Of a DNA stretch of 64,000 nt, positions 12,414 to 26,121 are shown one piece after another. A program made the position numbers and the translations under genes. Numbering within the stretch: position 1 is the stretch's first letter; each line of letters begins with the position of its first letter. Source of the stretch: Cantharellus purpuraceus (lineage: Eukaryota > Basidiomycota > Agaricomycetes > Cantharellales > Hydnaceae); the NCBI GenBank assembly GCA_025174535.1, contig JALBUN010000048.1, positions 62,001-126,000 of the forward strand, written 5' to 3'. Under the pieces are notes generated by a model. It searched no databases and was not told the DNA's origin. It saw only the letters and a program-made list of their open reading frames with translations.

Positions 12414-15400
12414 ATGAGCAATCTCCATGCCTATTTCGCCCTACGCAACCTGCAGGGGTTCTCCAAGGCCCTGGATGGTGCCCGTAGTCAGACCAATACG
12501 CAACCCTCGGGATCCACCTTGAGCAGCAGCGGCGGAAAGTCTTGGACTCGAGCCAATCCTCTCCTCTCCTCGGTACACCACATTGATGTCAATGCAAGAG
12601 ATTGGCTAGGAAGGACCGCCTTGCACCTCGCTTGTGCTACGCCGGAACCCTATGCTCTAGCCTATGTCCGGCTCCTGCTCGCCCACCCAAATATCAACGT
12701 CAATGTCCAAGACACCGAATCCCGCTGGACAGCTCTTCACCGCGCTCTGTATGTGGGAAACATTGCCGCAAGGTGTGTTCCACTTAGTCCTCTCCAACGA
12801 GCATCTACTTACTGAATTCAATACAGTCAACTTTTGATGCAACGATTAGACATCGATATTGAGCTGCGAGATAGCGAAGGTTTCACAGCGTTCGATTTAT
12901 ACAATTCGACCGTTGAAGGAACTGTCCTTGGTTATCCATACGGCAGGTATGCTTTAAAGGAAGGGTGTGGGGCCGATCTATTCACCTGGGGAGGAAACCG
13001 GTGGGTTACGCGTGTCACTCGTGATATGGTGGTCAGAGTTTGATACACTTTCTACAGGAATGCAGCTCTGGGTCATGGCGACAGTGACGACAGGACCTAC
13101 CCTGACCAAGTCGTCATCAAGAGTTCTCTTGTCCCCGAGTCGACCAGCGACAGGTTATCGCCTGTTGGGGTGAGGGACGTGAGCATGGCCAAGCTTCACA
13201 CGAGTCAGTGTGGTTCGGTGTTGGAGCTGCGGCTTTTCAGCTGACCGTTCATGGGGTAATCAGCGGTGATCACGACCGAGAAACGGGGTAACCTCCGCGC
13301 ATGCGGATTTGGGAGTGGGGGGCGGTATGCCTGCCTCTTTGATTCCTTTCGCAAGTGTCCTGACATGGTTTTGATCAGCTTGGGCCCTGGACAGCACACC
13401 CAGTATAGTCTCCAGCCAGTCCCCCAGTTTATGCATCATGTTGTCGCTATTGCACTTGGACAGGACCACACGCTGGCGGTCACGTCGGATGGCGAAGTCT
13501 TCAGTTGGGGTTTGAATCGCTTCTCCCAACTAGGATATGTGGTCGAGCCTCCGACACCTTCTGGATCCCTCCATGCTCGAGCTAAGGAGGAACCAATTCA
13601 AACAGTTGCACGAAAGGTGGTCGGGCCTCTCAAGAAGGAGACTGTAGTCGGAGTCGCAGCATGCAAGACCGCTTCCGCCTGTTGGACCCCCAACGATGTG
13701 TATACCTGGGGTACCAACCATGGCCAATTGGGTGCGTCACTCGTTATGTCTCTATTCTATCACTAACTCGAGTATAGGATATGACAAGGGTTCACAGCCC
13801 GTGCAAATTCCACCACGCAAGGTCACTGGAGTTCAGGATGTGTCTGACTTGGCTATCACGGTTCGCGCCAACATATACTTTCTTGTCTGTGACTATAGCC
13901 CTAAGTGAATCAACCTCCAGGACACTGCAATGGCATGTCTTCTAGAAACAAGGGATGTCATATGCTTTCGAGATGACGGTCGTTTCCGAGTAAAGTAGCT
14001 CCCTTCCCTTTTTAATATTCGTATGTGGGGATGACTGATATGCAGCCATCCAGGTTTCCAACGCCCGAAATATCGGATTTCTCGAAATATGTGCATCCGT
14101 TCGTAATCAAGCCACCCATCGCCAGCATTACCAGCTGCGACGACACATTCGCAGCACTGTCGACTCGTGGAGATGTCTTTCTATTCAGTATCCCGTCAAC
14201 CCTGACAGACAGTGCGACCGAACGTGCCTCTGTTAAGCCTCAGAAGGTTTGGCCTTTGCGCAAGTCGCTGGATCCTGCAAAAGTGCGTAACAACCTGCTG
14301 CTTGTCGCATTCGGTCTCACCGGTTACAGGATATTGCGCTAGGATCCGATGGTGGAGTTATCTTATGTACAGCGACCGGCCACGTCTTTGTTCGTTCACG
14401 AATGGGCATGGGTAGTGCCAGCGGAAAGGCGCTAAAATTTCATCGTGTGCCTTTTATCCACCGTGCCGTGAAGGTGTGCGCTAATAGCGCTGGGGCATTT
14501 GGAGCATTGCGTTTGAATTATACCCCGAAACCCGTTTTGGTGACTGGCTCTTCCTTGATGGACGATCTGAAGAGCGTGAGGCCGTGGCATGCTATCGATG
14601 GGGGTTTACTGTCGGTTCAAGTCTCTAGCTTTGAAGATCCAGAGGATGAAGAGGGGCTGGAAGCGGACGTGGTCCTCACTTCACGTCTGTGCGCTCTATT
14701 GGAAGCCGGAAAGAGGCTGTACAAGTCTGAGGGACGAGGTCTTTTTCCAGAGCATGGGCGCTTAGTGCATGGAGCGGATATCATCGTTCAGACAGGCTTG
14801 GCCTTCCCGGCTCATCGTGTCATTCTGGCAGCACGCTCTCCCGTTCTCCGAGATCTCATGCGGGGCAGCAATGCCACTGTTACAGATGCGACCATAACGG
14901 TCCGTTACCAGGAGAAAGCGCCCAAGCTTCCACGTCTCCTTGTGACAGGCTGTCACCCCATTACTATTCTCCTAATTCTTGAATATTTATATTCAGACGA
15001 CGTACCTGCGGTATGGGACCGTCGCGTTGGCATTCCTTGCGGCGAGCTGTTTAAGCGTCTGGGGGTTGATCCTACGCAGGTGAAAACCGAGCTTGAGATC
15101 ATGGCTCGTATGCTCCGTCTGTCTGCTCTATCCGCATCCCTTTCGGCATCTGTGAAACGTGTTCCCGCCCCAACCATAGAAACGGATATGCACGGCCTCT
15201 TCCATGACCCCCCGATCTCTTTGTCTATCACGCGGCCTGATGTTTTCCTCGAATTAGCGGACAAACGCGTGGCATGCCATTCCGTGATCTTGAGAGCTAG
15301 ATGTCCGTTCTTTCGGAGCTTCTTCGATGACGAGGATTGGACCATTCGCCGGTGGAGCTCTGACGGGACATTGTCAGTGGATATGAAACATTTCCAGTGG

Positions 15401-17194
15401 CGTGCAATGTCTTTTGCTCTAGCTTGGCTATATGATGGAAGTGAGAGTGAATTGTTCGAGTATCTTGGTGAGTTGATGGTGGGAATCATTACGTATCAAG
15501 GTCTCAATGAAGCCTGCTTAGATGCAGTTGAAACGGTTCCTGATCTCATGGATGCGGTATTCTCTGTTATGGCTGTTGCGGTGAGTTGTCGTCTACTATA
15601 CTACCTATTTGCAATCTGACAACATAATAGAGTGAGCTATTGCTTGACAGACTTATGTTGATATGTTCTGCCACTGTTCTTCGTCATGTCACTCTGAATA
15701 ATGTGGTTTCGATCTTGGCCGAAGCCACTTATTATAATGCATTGTCCCTTGTGGATAGTCTACAAGATTATGTTGCAAGCAACCTGGAGGCAATCATGGA
15801 GAGTCGTTTCCTTGATGACATGCACCCGGACCTTATACGGTCCCTCTCTATCTTCGTTCGCTCTCGTCAGGCAGACAAGGCGCCCATCATGCGGACCAAC
15901 TCGATTGCCGAGACCGCGCTACGCAACGCTTCGAGCTGGTTGGAGCTTCAAGATATCCCGCAACCCTTAGTTCGCAGTCACTGGCATGTAAGGGATTCAC
16001 CCAAGCTTGGTCCTGTATTGTCCGACCAGTCAATCTTCCCCCATCGTGCGTCTCTGCCCGCCATGTCGCCGTTGTCTAGTCCTGCTCTTGATGGCACTCT
16101 GAAACAATCGCCACCACGGACCCCAAAGCCAAACCAAGGCGACGATATCTTTGCTATGGATGTTCCTGTGGACACCATCCCGACACTCCACATTGGTCAG
16201 GCTGAATCACCGGGGAACTACGCGGTTCCAGGGCAAGCTTGGAAGTCGAAGTCATCTCATGGACCGCCGAAGTAAGTCATCTTGTATCTTTGGCATTGAC
16301 CATTCAGTCATTAATATATTTTCAACCAAGGGCAAATATGAAGACAATTATGGCAGAGACAGCGACAGCTAGCGTCACAACTCGGAGCGTCCCTTCCCCG
16401 TTAGTAGCAAATATCACGAGCACCGAGAAGTCGGAGGCATCCACGTCGACTTCACCTCGCTCGTTCCAAAAGCCATCACAGCGACAGCGCCGGAGGATGG
16501 ATGCCCAAATGTCCCATCCAGGCTCTGAATCCCCTCCGCAGGTTGTCAGTTCAACCTCCCCATGGAAGTTGTCTGAAAGGAAAACATCCGCTGCTGCCAG
16601 TCCCATCTCAATATCGGTTGGTAGCTCACAGGCAACTGTTCCTATGCGCGCTGCGCCACCTTCGAGCTCCGCCACGCGCATAGTCCCTCAATCATCCAAG
16701 ATTCAGCCTGCAACACCAATGTCTCTTTTGCAGGTATCAAACCCCTCATCGAGGCCTTCCGACTCCATCCCAGACCTTGTCCCGAGACGCCGTCATGCGT
16801 GAGTATATGATGTTCCTATCGATGACCTTTGTCCTGAACTTCTGTCAGTGATGCACCTGCTTGGACAACTGTTTCTGCAGAAGAGTTTCCCGCGCCTGCG
16901 CAATTGTCGTTCGCTGCCATTCAGCAACAACAGCGAGATCAAGTACAACAGCCAAAGGGCAAAAGGAGTCTACGCGAAATACAAGAAGAAGAACAAGCAA
17001 AGCAGAAGGAGGAAGATTTCTTGAAATGGTGGACAGCAGAAGAACAGAGACTCAAGGCCGAGGCTACCGCCGCGGAGGCACAATTCTCACAAGTAGATGC
17101 AAGTTCGTCACCTAGACGCGACCGGAAGGGTCACCCAGGACGAGGAGCCACGCGAAATTCACGAGATGGTCGTGGACGAGGACTCAAGTTATAG
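12414..17194 (+). CDS. IBtk-like ankyrin-RCC1-BTB-BTB protein
   Basis: Scaffold protein with the architecture of animal inhibitor of Bruton tyrosine kinase (IBtk), which acts as a CUL3 ubiquitin-ligase adaptor. From the start MSNLHAYFALRN come two to three ankyrin repeats (DWLGRTALHLAC, RWTALHRALYVGN, DSEGFTAFDLYN). RCC1-type beta-propeller blades follow (DLFTWGGNRNAALGHG, LRACGFGSGGRLG, GEVFSWGLNRFSQLGY, DVYTWGTNHGQLGYD). Then come two BTB/POZ domains (ADIIVQTGLAFPAHRVILAA near 14775-14830 and DVFLELADKRVACHSVILRA near 15240-15300). A long Ser/Pro-rich tail contains a charged helix (RSLREIQEEEQAKQ) and ends in an RG-rich stretch. About ten introns of 50-60 nt were joined by hand; the propeller region is the least certain. 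The gene converges on the Hsp78 gene with about 180 bp between stops. The substrate-adaptor role is inferred from architecture. Confidence 0.85.
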
Positions 17195-17374
17195 AGTAAT
17201 TCTCATCAGTTTTGCTGGAAATCTTTTCACTGTATCCATTGCAGAATTTGTTTTACTACAGTTGCGTGAGTGGAGCGAACATACACATATATAGCTACAG
17301 ATCTCTGAGAGGGGATTAAGAGCATTCTTGGTAGATGATGGTTGTATGGAGCGATAGATGTAAATTGAATACCT

Positions 17375-20300
17375 TCAAGGAGAATTTGCAGATGCGACCG
17401 TAGGTACAGAGCTACCTTCAGGCGCATGGTTGTCTGCGATCACAATGTCTCGGCCGTCTTGCGAGGTGCAAACAACTACAGTGTCACCATTTCTGCAGAA
17501 ATGTTACAAATGTCAACTCCTGTTCATGGTCGACCCGCTGACAACGCACCTAACAGTGCCCAACAACAGCTTCTCGGCAAGGGGGTTGACCACCTTCTCT
17601 CTTACAATCCTTGCAACAGCACGCGCTCCATACACTTCAGAGTATCCCTCTTTTGCTAGCCATTCCCGGCTGGCAGGATCTACATCCAATTGGATTCGTC
17701 GGGCCTTGAGCCTGTCCATAACATCACGGAGACGAAGAGAGACGATGTCATATATTGATTGGCGGGAGAGTCGATTGAACACTATCTGGGAGTCCAAACG
17801 GTTAATGAGCTCTGGCGGGAAATGGTGAGCCGCAAGGTCCAAAACGGCTTGGCGGGCTTCCTCAGTGACAGCTCCGTTGCTGTCAGTAGAAGAAGGGTCC
17901 GCAAGTATGTCGGAGCCAAGGTTGCTGGTGCAACAAATGATCGTGTTCTGAGTGAAAACGTTAGGCCTTGCTCTGCAGATATCCAGTAATGGTACCTTGA
18001 AATCAACTTTACGCCCATGGCTGTCAGTCAAGGAACCTTCATCAAGTACTTGCAGAAGTATCAAAGCAACATCCTCCAACGAGGGTCAATGGGAGCATTG
18101 TGCAAGTGAGGTCATCGTATGTGTACCTTATGTGCTTTCTCAAGTTCATCCAACAGAAGCACAGCTAGTAAATTGCGTCAGAAATCAACCGAAATACTCC
18201 AGTAGTAATGCCACCGCACCATACGGGCGACGTCGCACAGCTTCCGTCAGTTGACCTGACCGAACAGACTGAGCAAAAAGCTTTGGAAAAATGCGCTAGA
18301 AGGGGTTTACCGCCTTCGTCATATCCAATAAGACCAGGAGCTGCACCCAGAAGTCGGGCCATAGTGTATCGATCGTGATACTATGGACGTATCAGGGAAC
18401 TAATACTTAAGGTATTGTGCACCACGGACCTCTGACATATTGATAGTGATGCTAGACACCGGCACAAGTCAGAGTGCAGCACCATTGTATGAAATGATCA
18501 TGTGCTCACAGACCGCGACGCTCGTCATTGAACAAAAACCCAGCCAATGCTTTGCACAGCTCGGTCTGCCAAATGAGTGGTGAGAAGTGCGGTGGCTATA
18601 TACGGAGATTTACTGTTAGCTACCTTTCCGACGCCTGTTGGACCCAAGAAGAGGAAGGATGCCACCGGTCGATTTGGATTCGACAGCCCAGCACGCGATA
18701 TCCGGACAGCATTGCTCACAGCCGTAACGGCGCGGTCCTGGCCGACAACCCGTTCACGGAGCGTGTGCTCCATCTAGGCTCGTGACACGTCAGAACCTAA
18801 GTGAGTACAAACAAAATAAGGACATACATGTGTCAACTTTTCTCGCTCCCCCTTGAGAAGAGACTGCACAGGAATACCAGTGGCCCGTGCCACCACACGC
18901 GCGATATCACTGGAAGTTACACGCTCATGGAGAAATGACAGCCCATCATGAGCTGATAAACCATCGTCGTGTGAACTAGACTCTCCGTCATGGTCCTTGG
19001 GCAATTGCGACTCGAGTTCCGGGATGACAGCATAACGCAATTTAGATGCCGCATCGTACCGGCCTTGCCACTGCGCTACTTCCAATTCGTGTTTGGCTTC
19101 CTCAAGCTTACGTTTTGTTTCCTTGATTTTATGAAGTCGCACACGTTCTGGGCGACATCGTGGGTCAGCAGCTATGTACGAATGCGCCGCGTATCAAGGG
19201 CTTACCAGCCTGCCAAAGTTCCCCCAGTCCTGATGCCTCATCTCTCTTGGCCTTCAGCTGCCTCTCGACATCTTCACGCCTTTCCACGCTGAACACATCC
19301 GTCTCATTTTTCAGGCTTTCGAGTTCAATCTGGAGCGTGACGATCTCACGGTCAAGAGCTTCCAGTTCGTCAGGCTTACTCTCCTGTGCTAGGCGCAATG
19401 CACTCGCGGCCTCATCAATGAGATCTATGGCTTTATCAGGTAGAAACCGGTCTGATATGTATCGCGCTGCATAAACGCTAGCTATTCGCACAGCAATAGG
19501 TTACCATGTTGATCTTCAGCACAGACAATGACACACACACCAGTAACAAGTGCCGCATCTGAGATTTCCACACCATGATGGACTTCATATCGGCTCTTCA
19601 AACCTCGGAGAATTGAAATCGTGGACTCCACCGTTGGCTCCTCGATTAGCACTGGCTGAAAACGTCTCTCCAACGCGGCATCCTTCTCAATATTTTTACG
19701 GTATTCGTCGGCTAGCACCATTCAAACAGGTATTAGGACTGCTGAAGAATAAAGTGTTGAGAGAATTACTTGTTGTGGCCCCGACAAGTTGCAGTCCCCG
19801 GGCCAGTGCAGGCTTAATCATTTGGCCCGCATCCACGCTTCCCTCAGCTTTTCCCAAGTTCAGCAACAAATCTAAACCAGTCACAGATGTCAGTTTAATC
19901 AGCCATACGGGGAGCCAGCGTGCTACCTACGGATCTCGTCGATAAAGCATATTATCTTTCCCTCCTCCTCCTCAATGTCTCTCAAAAGTGCCTTGAATTT
20001 GGATTCAAATTGGCCGCGAATGCCAGAACCCGCAACGATTTGCGCAAGGTCCAGGGAAAGTACTCGTTTGCCATACAGAGACTACGAAACAGATTGTGAA
20101 CGACATCAAGAGATTATAAGGCATGTGTAGACTCACTTCGGGAACTTCTTTAGCGACAATTCGACTTGCCAATCCTTCGAGTATTGCAGTCTTCCCGACT
20201 CCTGGAGGCCCGATCAATACTGGATTTGACTTCGTCCGTCGAGATAGAACTGGAAAATGTCAGTTATAAGGCCCTACGCTTTGAAGGAACACCTACTCTG

Positions 20301-20781
20301 GATTGTTCGACGAATTTCTGAATACCAACAGCTTGTCAGCTAGGCCACTCATGTTGGGTGTAGATTGTCACCTTCGTCACGACCGATAGTTGGGTCTAGT
20401 TTACCTTTCCTAACGTAACATTAGAGACAGGAATTACCACATAGTTCTGTACCAACTTGGCGAGTTCGGTGAGATCCACACTCTATAGCAAAAGCAAGAT
20501 TGGTGTGAGGGACATAAGTTACGACGAATATGGGGGCAACGCACAAATTCTTTCAATGCTTCTCCTTTAGCAAGGCCAGAAGCATCAACGTTCATCCCCT
20601 GAAAGCCTCTAGGAAAGCCTCCACCAGGTGGTGATTGTGCATACAACCTCCGTCCCGTCGCGCGACCTACGAGTGCAAACCGACCAACATTGTCAATTAG
20701 CAAGGGCAAGATCCTTGGCGTCAGGTGAGTCTTTCGAAGTTGAGAAGAACATATTGACGTAAATAGTCTACGACTTAACAT
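17375..20781 (-). CDS. HSP78: Mitochondrial ClpB/Hsp104-family disaggregase (Hsp78 type)
   Basis: AAA+ ATP-driven disaggregase that, with mitochondrial Hsp70, rescues aggregated matrix proteins. The start MLSRRLFTS gives a basic, Ser/Arg-rich presumed mitochondrial presequence. The usual ClpN domain is absent and NBD1 begins after about 105 residues, as in Hsp78 rather than cytosolic Hsp104. NBD1 has Walker [11 protein letters not shown], Walker [13 protein letters not shown] and [17 protein letters not shown]. The coiled-coil middle domain is seen as heptad-rich, charged sequence ([32 protein letters not shown]). NBD2 has [32 protein letters not shown] and [19 protein letters not shown]. The C-terminal D2-small domain ends in RNGDTVVVC with a short tail. 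More than ten short introns were joined by hand, one splitting PY from [10 protein letters not shown]. The apparent early stop near 17513 disappears when a short intron is removed there. A degenerate heat-shock element lies just upstream. Confidence 0.9.
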
Positions 20782-20804
20782 AGACGTGGGCAGGCTGTTA
20801 GATG

Positions 20805-20817
20805 GAAACTTTTTGAA
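20805..20817 (-). promoter_or_regulatory. Degenerate heat-shock element upstream of Hsp78
   Basis: The plus strand reads GAAACTTTTTGAA, i.e. GAA-nn-TTT-nn-GAA, one base away from the HSF consensus GAAnnTTCnnGAA. It lies only 24 bp before the Hsp78 ATG, so it would have to act from the 5' UTR or the true start lies elsewhere. It fits expectation for an HSF-controlled chaperone, but a 13-bp near match can arise by chance. The remaining 20818-21976 interval shows no gene; T/A-rich sequence precedes the DUF6533 start. Confidence 0.25.
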
Positions 20818-21976
20818 AGCGTCGATTATTACGTGATCGTATACGCGCCAGCGACTTGGGACTGTCACGAACTGCGGCTAACACCCAAGCGAAACTGGTC
20901 AATTCATGCAGCCTTCAGTCACACCATTCGAGCGCTGCGCGATGTTTGAACATCACGATTACAGCACCTGTATGCATTCCTCCTCATTCTAGCGGAGCTG
21001 CGGAAAGGAAAACTGTACTGAAGTGGCGGATGGTGGATAGGACGGCAAACCGTCCAACGAGGGATGAAGCAAATGGGAAATGGGTAATGAATAATGGGAA
21101 TATAATGTTACAGTACTTTGAGGGAAGTTTTCGTGACTTGTTGCTTGGGCCAGTTCACAGCGAACTGCCTCCTTCCTGTAGAGTCGATCAAAGAAGCCCT
21201 TCCTGAGGTTGTTCATTATGTGAGTCTGGTAACTCCCGTGAGGTCTACGCCGTATCAAATGGAGCATAACGACGCAACTCTAGGGCTTCCTCAAGTTTGC
21301 GCTCTTCATATGGTTAGAGCTAATCTGACGTGTGCGAACCCTTTCGCGCGCGAGGTTCCCTCAGCGCCGTGAATATCGAATTTCGTGTCGTCACAACATC
21401 CGTCCTCTCAAGCCGAATACAACATGGCACCAGTGTTGGCGTGACTACGCGATTCTTAATCACGCATTTTCAAATTTATATAGTTGCCGGCGTCTCATGC
21501 ACCATGGAATCTACTACTGCTCAACCAGATAATGCCATTCCACTGTCCTAGCCAGCCTCTACAGGACGCAGCGCAATGTCTGAGAGGAATCCAATTAGGA
21601 GGTTTCATCGGCAATGTCTTTCATCTGTCCCAATTTTAACTCTTAAGTTCTACATCACCAGGGAGTTCTAAGTTAGCGCCGGCTAGCACACTACTTTCAG
21701 ATACAATCATAACTACTGGGGCACGCTGTCAGCTTCGCGCGGGTATGGCGGCTCACTTTAAATTAAAGGTTTCCGAGAACCCGTGGCTTCGCCATTCAAA
21801 TCATTGATCCCCATACATTCACGCATGACTTTCTGATTTACAAGGATTGGAATTCTACCGGAGGACGCAGCCACCTGTTGAGCTGACAGCGACGCTGTCT
21901 TCTCAGTATATATTACTCACGGGAGGTTCTGTACACTTCTCATCATTCTTAACTATTTTTCTCTATCGCCACCGGA

Positions 21977-23864
21977 ATGTCGGACGCCACAACTATTATC
22001 CAGGAGATATCAGATGAGCAAGTGGTTTACATTGCTCACAGCTGCTGTTTGAAACTTATCATTCAAATCAGTGACGTATCTACATATGTTCTCGCAGCGA
22101 CTCTTGGTATGAACCATGCATAAACCTTTGGGATGTTATGCTGACATATCTATCTCACTCAGCGCTTCTTATATATGACAGCATCCTCACTCTGCAAGCA
22201 GAGATCAGATACACCTGGTGTAAACTGCCCAAACTAGGGGCGATTCTTTACCTTCTGGCTCGCTACTCAGCAATATCCTTGTTGGCTGTAGCTGCATTTG
22301 CAAGGATTTTTGTGAACTCCTTTCAGGTGTGGGTATTTTCTGACTGTTTGCACGCTGCCATCGTTGACATGAACTTCCAGTATGGACCTTTCAAACATTA
22401 CTTAATCTACTCCCTGATTTTACGGAAGGTCATGCAAAGCCGCAAACTATCTGATTGGGGTGTTGGAGGCTCCATTTCGAATCGGAATTCATGGTGAGTT
22501 TTGGTTCTTGCACCTAATGACACTCACCGTAATGCATGCCCTTATCCAGGCCTTCTGATAGCGCGAGTATATGCCATCTCCGGTCAGAACCGTATAGTCC
22601 TGGGAGTCCTCAGCACCCTTACCTTATCTAGTGTTGTTATCGGATTGGTATGCTCTGCACTACGGCAGTACTGGGATCTCAATGACGTTATTCTACAGAT
22701 TCGAACCATTATTACCACTTGCACAGCATCACACAACAGCTCACGTCTGTAGGTTACAGTACTACATACCATATTGACTAAATTATGTGACTGGTATCCG
22801 TGTGACTGGGATCCAGGTGTAAGCATTCCGTATCCCGCCCTTTGAATGCTTTCTGATGACTTGAAGTCTTATTCGTCGGAGGTGTTGTTCCAATGCTGTT
22901 TGATTTTCTTATATTTGCAGCGACTGCTCTCTACATCTACCAGCTCACATATTATCAACAAGAGGTTCGAGCTTGGCGATCTCATCCATACATCATTATA
23001 GTGGTTCAGCAAGGTGACCATCTATTCAGTTGAGGTTGTTTAGCAGGTTCTGAAATTTCAATTGAGGTCTTATCAGATTCGGGTACGAACCCTAAAGCTC
23101 ATAACACCACTTTTTACATAACCAAGAACTCTTCAGATTTATGCTTACTGTGTCTCTCGCTTCTGTTTTGACCACAATTGTTTGGCCTTCATATAACTCC
23201 TTTCAGACCAGTCCATTTACTGTTTAAATTTGTTTTCTAGACATTGAGGGTAAGTTCAATGTTACTGAAAATCCTACAAGCAATCACAACTTTGATATTT
23301 ACAGAACGGCCTCACAGGATTCTTGAACGGTGTTCAAGACAGGTTAATATTTGTTTTGTTGTTAATAGGCACTTAGAGTCAGCTGATAGTCCACATATTC
23401 AGTTTGTCAGTTGTTCTTGTCTGCCGATTCCACCTGGACCTACAGGCACAGCACGAACATGTCTATGTCGGCACATCTTTCCCTGATGTCACATTGACGA
23501 GCTTCTGTGCTGCTACACAAAAGTTCCATCATACTGTTTTGGAGGAATTTGGCGACTTGCATCTGAATCAGCGATCTCTGGAACCCTTAGAGTGTGAGGG
23601 GATACAGTCTTCACCAGATGACGAGCTACAACCTCAGCGAGCCCGGTCGTGGGCAACTGATGACGCAGAGGGTAGAGCAAGGTCTAGCGGGTGAGTGGCT
23701 ACCTCCTCGATCCGACATCGTGCTCAGTTTGACTAGATGATATAGTTTATAATCTATGATACCGAGCTCATCATCTGTGAACCTTGGAAGGAGGGTGATA
23801 TAAGCCCGTTTGTTTTGTAGTGGAAATCTCTGTAGAACCAACAGGACCTACACAGAGAAAATAG
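21977..23864 (+). CDS. DUF6533 multi-pass membrane protein
   Basis: Member of the large basidiomycete-specific DUF6533 family of seven-helix-like membrane proteins with unknown function. The start MSDATTIIQ leads into a first helix with the family pattern YVLAATLALLIYDSILTL followed by QAEIRYTW. Next come a helix LARYSAISLLAVAAFARIF, the helix-flanking ARVYAISGQNRIVLGVL, and a late helix near 23400 (LVLVCRFHLDLQ). I take the stop at 23862-23864 after VEISVEPTGPTQRK, a tail that resembles the acidic valine-rich ends of this family. The exon joins between about 22500 and 23400, and the last intron, are uncertain; the middle exons look poor and the gene may be partly decayed. Nothing in the neighbourhood suggests a role. 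Confidence 0.6.
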
Positions 23865-25055
23865 TATCAATCACGGGTATGGTTGCATCTCTTTCTCGAC
23901 AGACATTCTCCCTAGGTACTTGTCAGAGACTTGGATTCCGAGTACACAGCCAAACCATCGTTTCTGCCTTTGGCTCCAGCAACAATGTGCTTGTCCGAGA
24001 TGGCTTACCTGAGCTCAAGGGGAGGCTATAGGTGTAAGAATTGGTCTTAATGAGTCTATCTTGCAGAGATGGTGACTTCCCTGAATCCCGACGAGCAAGC
24101 CATTCTCACGCAGTCTCGATGCACTCAAGATATCAAAATCCTGGAGTCCCATTATAGCAACTTTTATTATTTACGCTCATGCTGCATGTATGCTCACTAC
24201 TGGTTTAATTCAACGGTCCTTTTCTGGCGCTTGTTCATCAACTCATGCAGAAAGTCAATAGTTTGAGTTGAGACATATGCAAAGAAATACTGGTGCCATG
24301 TAATTATAAGCTAAGAACACAGACAATATGTCCATCCCAGTATTATAACAGTTGCTATATGCTTGCCTTGGCCTAGGTGAAGACTATTCATAGTCACTCC
24401 ATCATTGGCTTTGATGCATATGGAATTTGAGAAACACAAGCATTTGACTGTGATTTTGAAGGAAACTGCCCTAGATTTGATGTGTGCATCTGCATATCAG
24501 GAAAGACTGAGACTACTGGAAGGCATGTCCAGGTTGTAGTCCATCACTGGGCATGCAGTCCTGAGATGGGTGTTCCATGCAGGGTTGTGATGGCTGAGTC
24601 CATGACAAGGCCAACCATATGTCTAGCCAAGTTAGCCCATTGCATGGCCTGCCTATAAGGCCATATACACACATGGAGATTGGCTTTAGCACTTGACATG
24701 TGCATGGTGCTTGCTTGCTAGTGTCCCTCACACTGTGTGTTAAAGCAGATATGGTAAACCCTTTCATTTCCACCCTTTGGTTTAAATTGTCTCCTGCTGT
24801 GTGGTTAGTGTGAACTGAAAACTCAGGCAATGCCCTATTTGTTGCAGACTGACTGACAATGATCAATCATTTGGTCTTATTTGGCATCCAACTGTATATG
24901 TAGACAGGGGATCTGTGGGAGAGACTTATCTGCTATGCCCATGAATCCCAGGTATGATGCTATAGCTAGTGGATGTTCACATTACAAATCAAACTAATCT
25001 TATAAGTACCCTAGGTACTTACTTACTATAGAATAATATATATATACTTGTATAT

Positions 25056-25080
25056 ACAGCATTCCCTTAAGGAATGCTGT
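25056..25080. repeat. Perfect inverted repeat (10-bp arms)
   Basis: ACAGCATTCC and GGAATGCTGT flank a 5-nt CTTAA loop. It is preceded by a TATATA-rich tract (about 25038-25055). It could be a terminal or sub-terminal repeat of a small transposon, or a transcript hairpin. No coding sequence surrounds it. Confidence 0.6.
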
Positions 25081-25561
25081 TTTCTTGATAGATATATATG
25101 CCCATAGGGTGCATATCACTCACTGATCTACTTATGGCCATGCCATTTACATATCTAACTCCCTATGATTATGTGTCTTCAATATATACCACAACCTACA
25201 ATCTTGAAAACTGGGGTGCAACACAACCAAAAGTTTTGCTCCAATTCTATATCAAAGTGTCCTAAGACATCTTTGTGTTGCACTGAATTCTCTGTTTTTG
25301 ATAGATTGCCCAGTTGCTGTTGACAACTGGACACCTACCCAGTACTAGGTCTGATTGGGGGTCAGAGATTGGGTTGGAGGTTTGGTCGGAGGTTTGGTCA
25401 GAGTTGGAGAAGGAGTTGGGGTATGTTGTGGGGGTTCAAACGGACTTGGCTTCAGCTTATGTGCTGCGCCCTCACTAATACTGGTGTCTGAGATTTCGGA
25501 GATGGAGTACAACTTAGAGAGTTAGGATTGGACTTAGTAACTAGGTGTGATTTGATATTTG

Positions 25562-25585
25562 AACTGGGGAATGAAGTCCCCAGTT
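25562..25585. repeat. Hairpin with 9-bp arms
   Basis: AACTGGGGA and TCCCCAGTT form perfect arms around the loop ATGAAG. The motif CAACTGG also recurs near 25320-25330. It lies in the same gene-free, repeat-rich interval. Function is unknown. Confidence 0.55.
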
Positions 25586-26121
25586 GGGCAACTTAAATAC
25601 ATATTTGAAATCTAATAATAATTACTCCGGGTGTATGGGAACCACCTTTTCCCTATCAAATTCCATTTATGCAGCACCAATGTGCTATTCTTTGCTTTTC
25701 CATTCCTAAATATCAGCATATATTTGGTGCTTGTACCTGGAATGGACTTATTCAAATATTCTCTATTTTTCCATATTTTTTCGGGAATATTCCATGCAGA
25801 ACTCGGCCCAGAATCATTTATTTCTGCTGTGCTACAGTTGTGGACCCATAGGCACCCACAAACCTTCACGCAGCCGGCTCTCCCCTTTTGGACCAGGCAT
25901 TTGGCCTAAATTCAAGCTCAGATGTCTCTGATCAATAAATATTCTCTAACTTAACAACCACAGCCTCTCAGGGCACTATTTTCCATGCAGATCATCACCT
26001 GAGATGTGGCTATCCATGGCTGTCCAAACCAGTGCAGAAAATAGGGTGGACACCCTTCTTTTTGCCTGATCAGTGCCTAGCTCAGGGATCAGATCAGCTG
26101 ATGGGTGATCAAATCAGATGA

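Noticed and set aside
17440..17560. Early stop giving Hsp78 a truncated C-terminus
   Set aside because: Removing a short intron ending in TTTCTGCAG restores the family C-terminus RNGDTVVVC, and the natural stop lies at 17375-17377.
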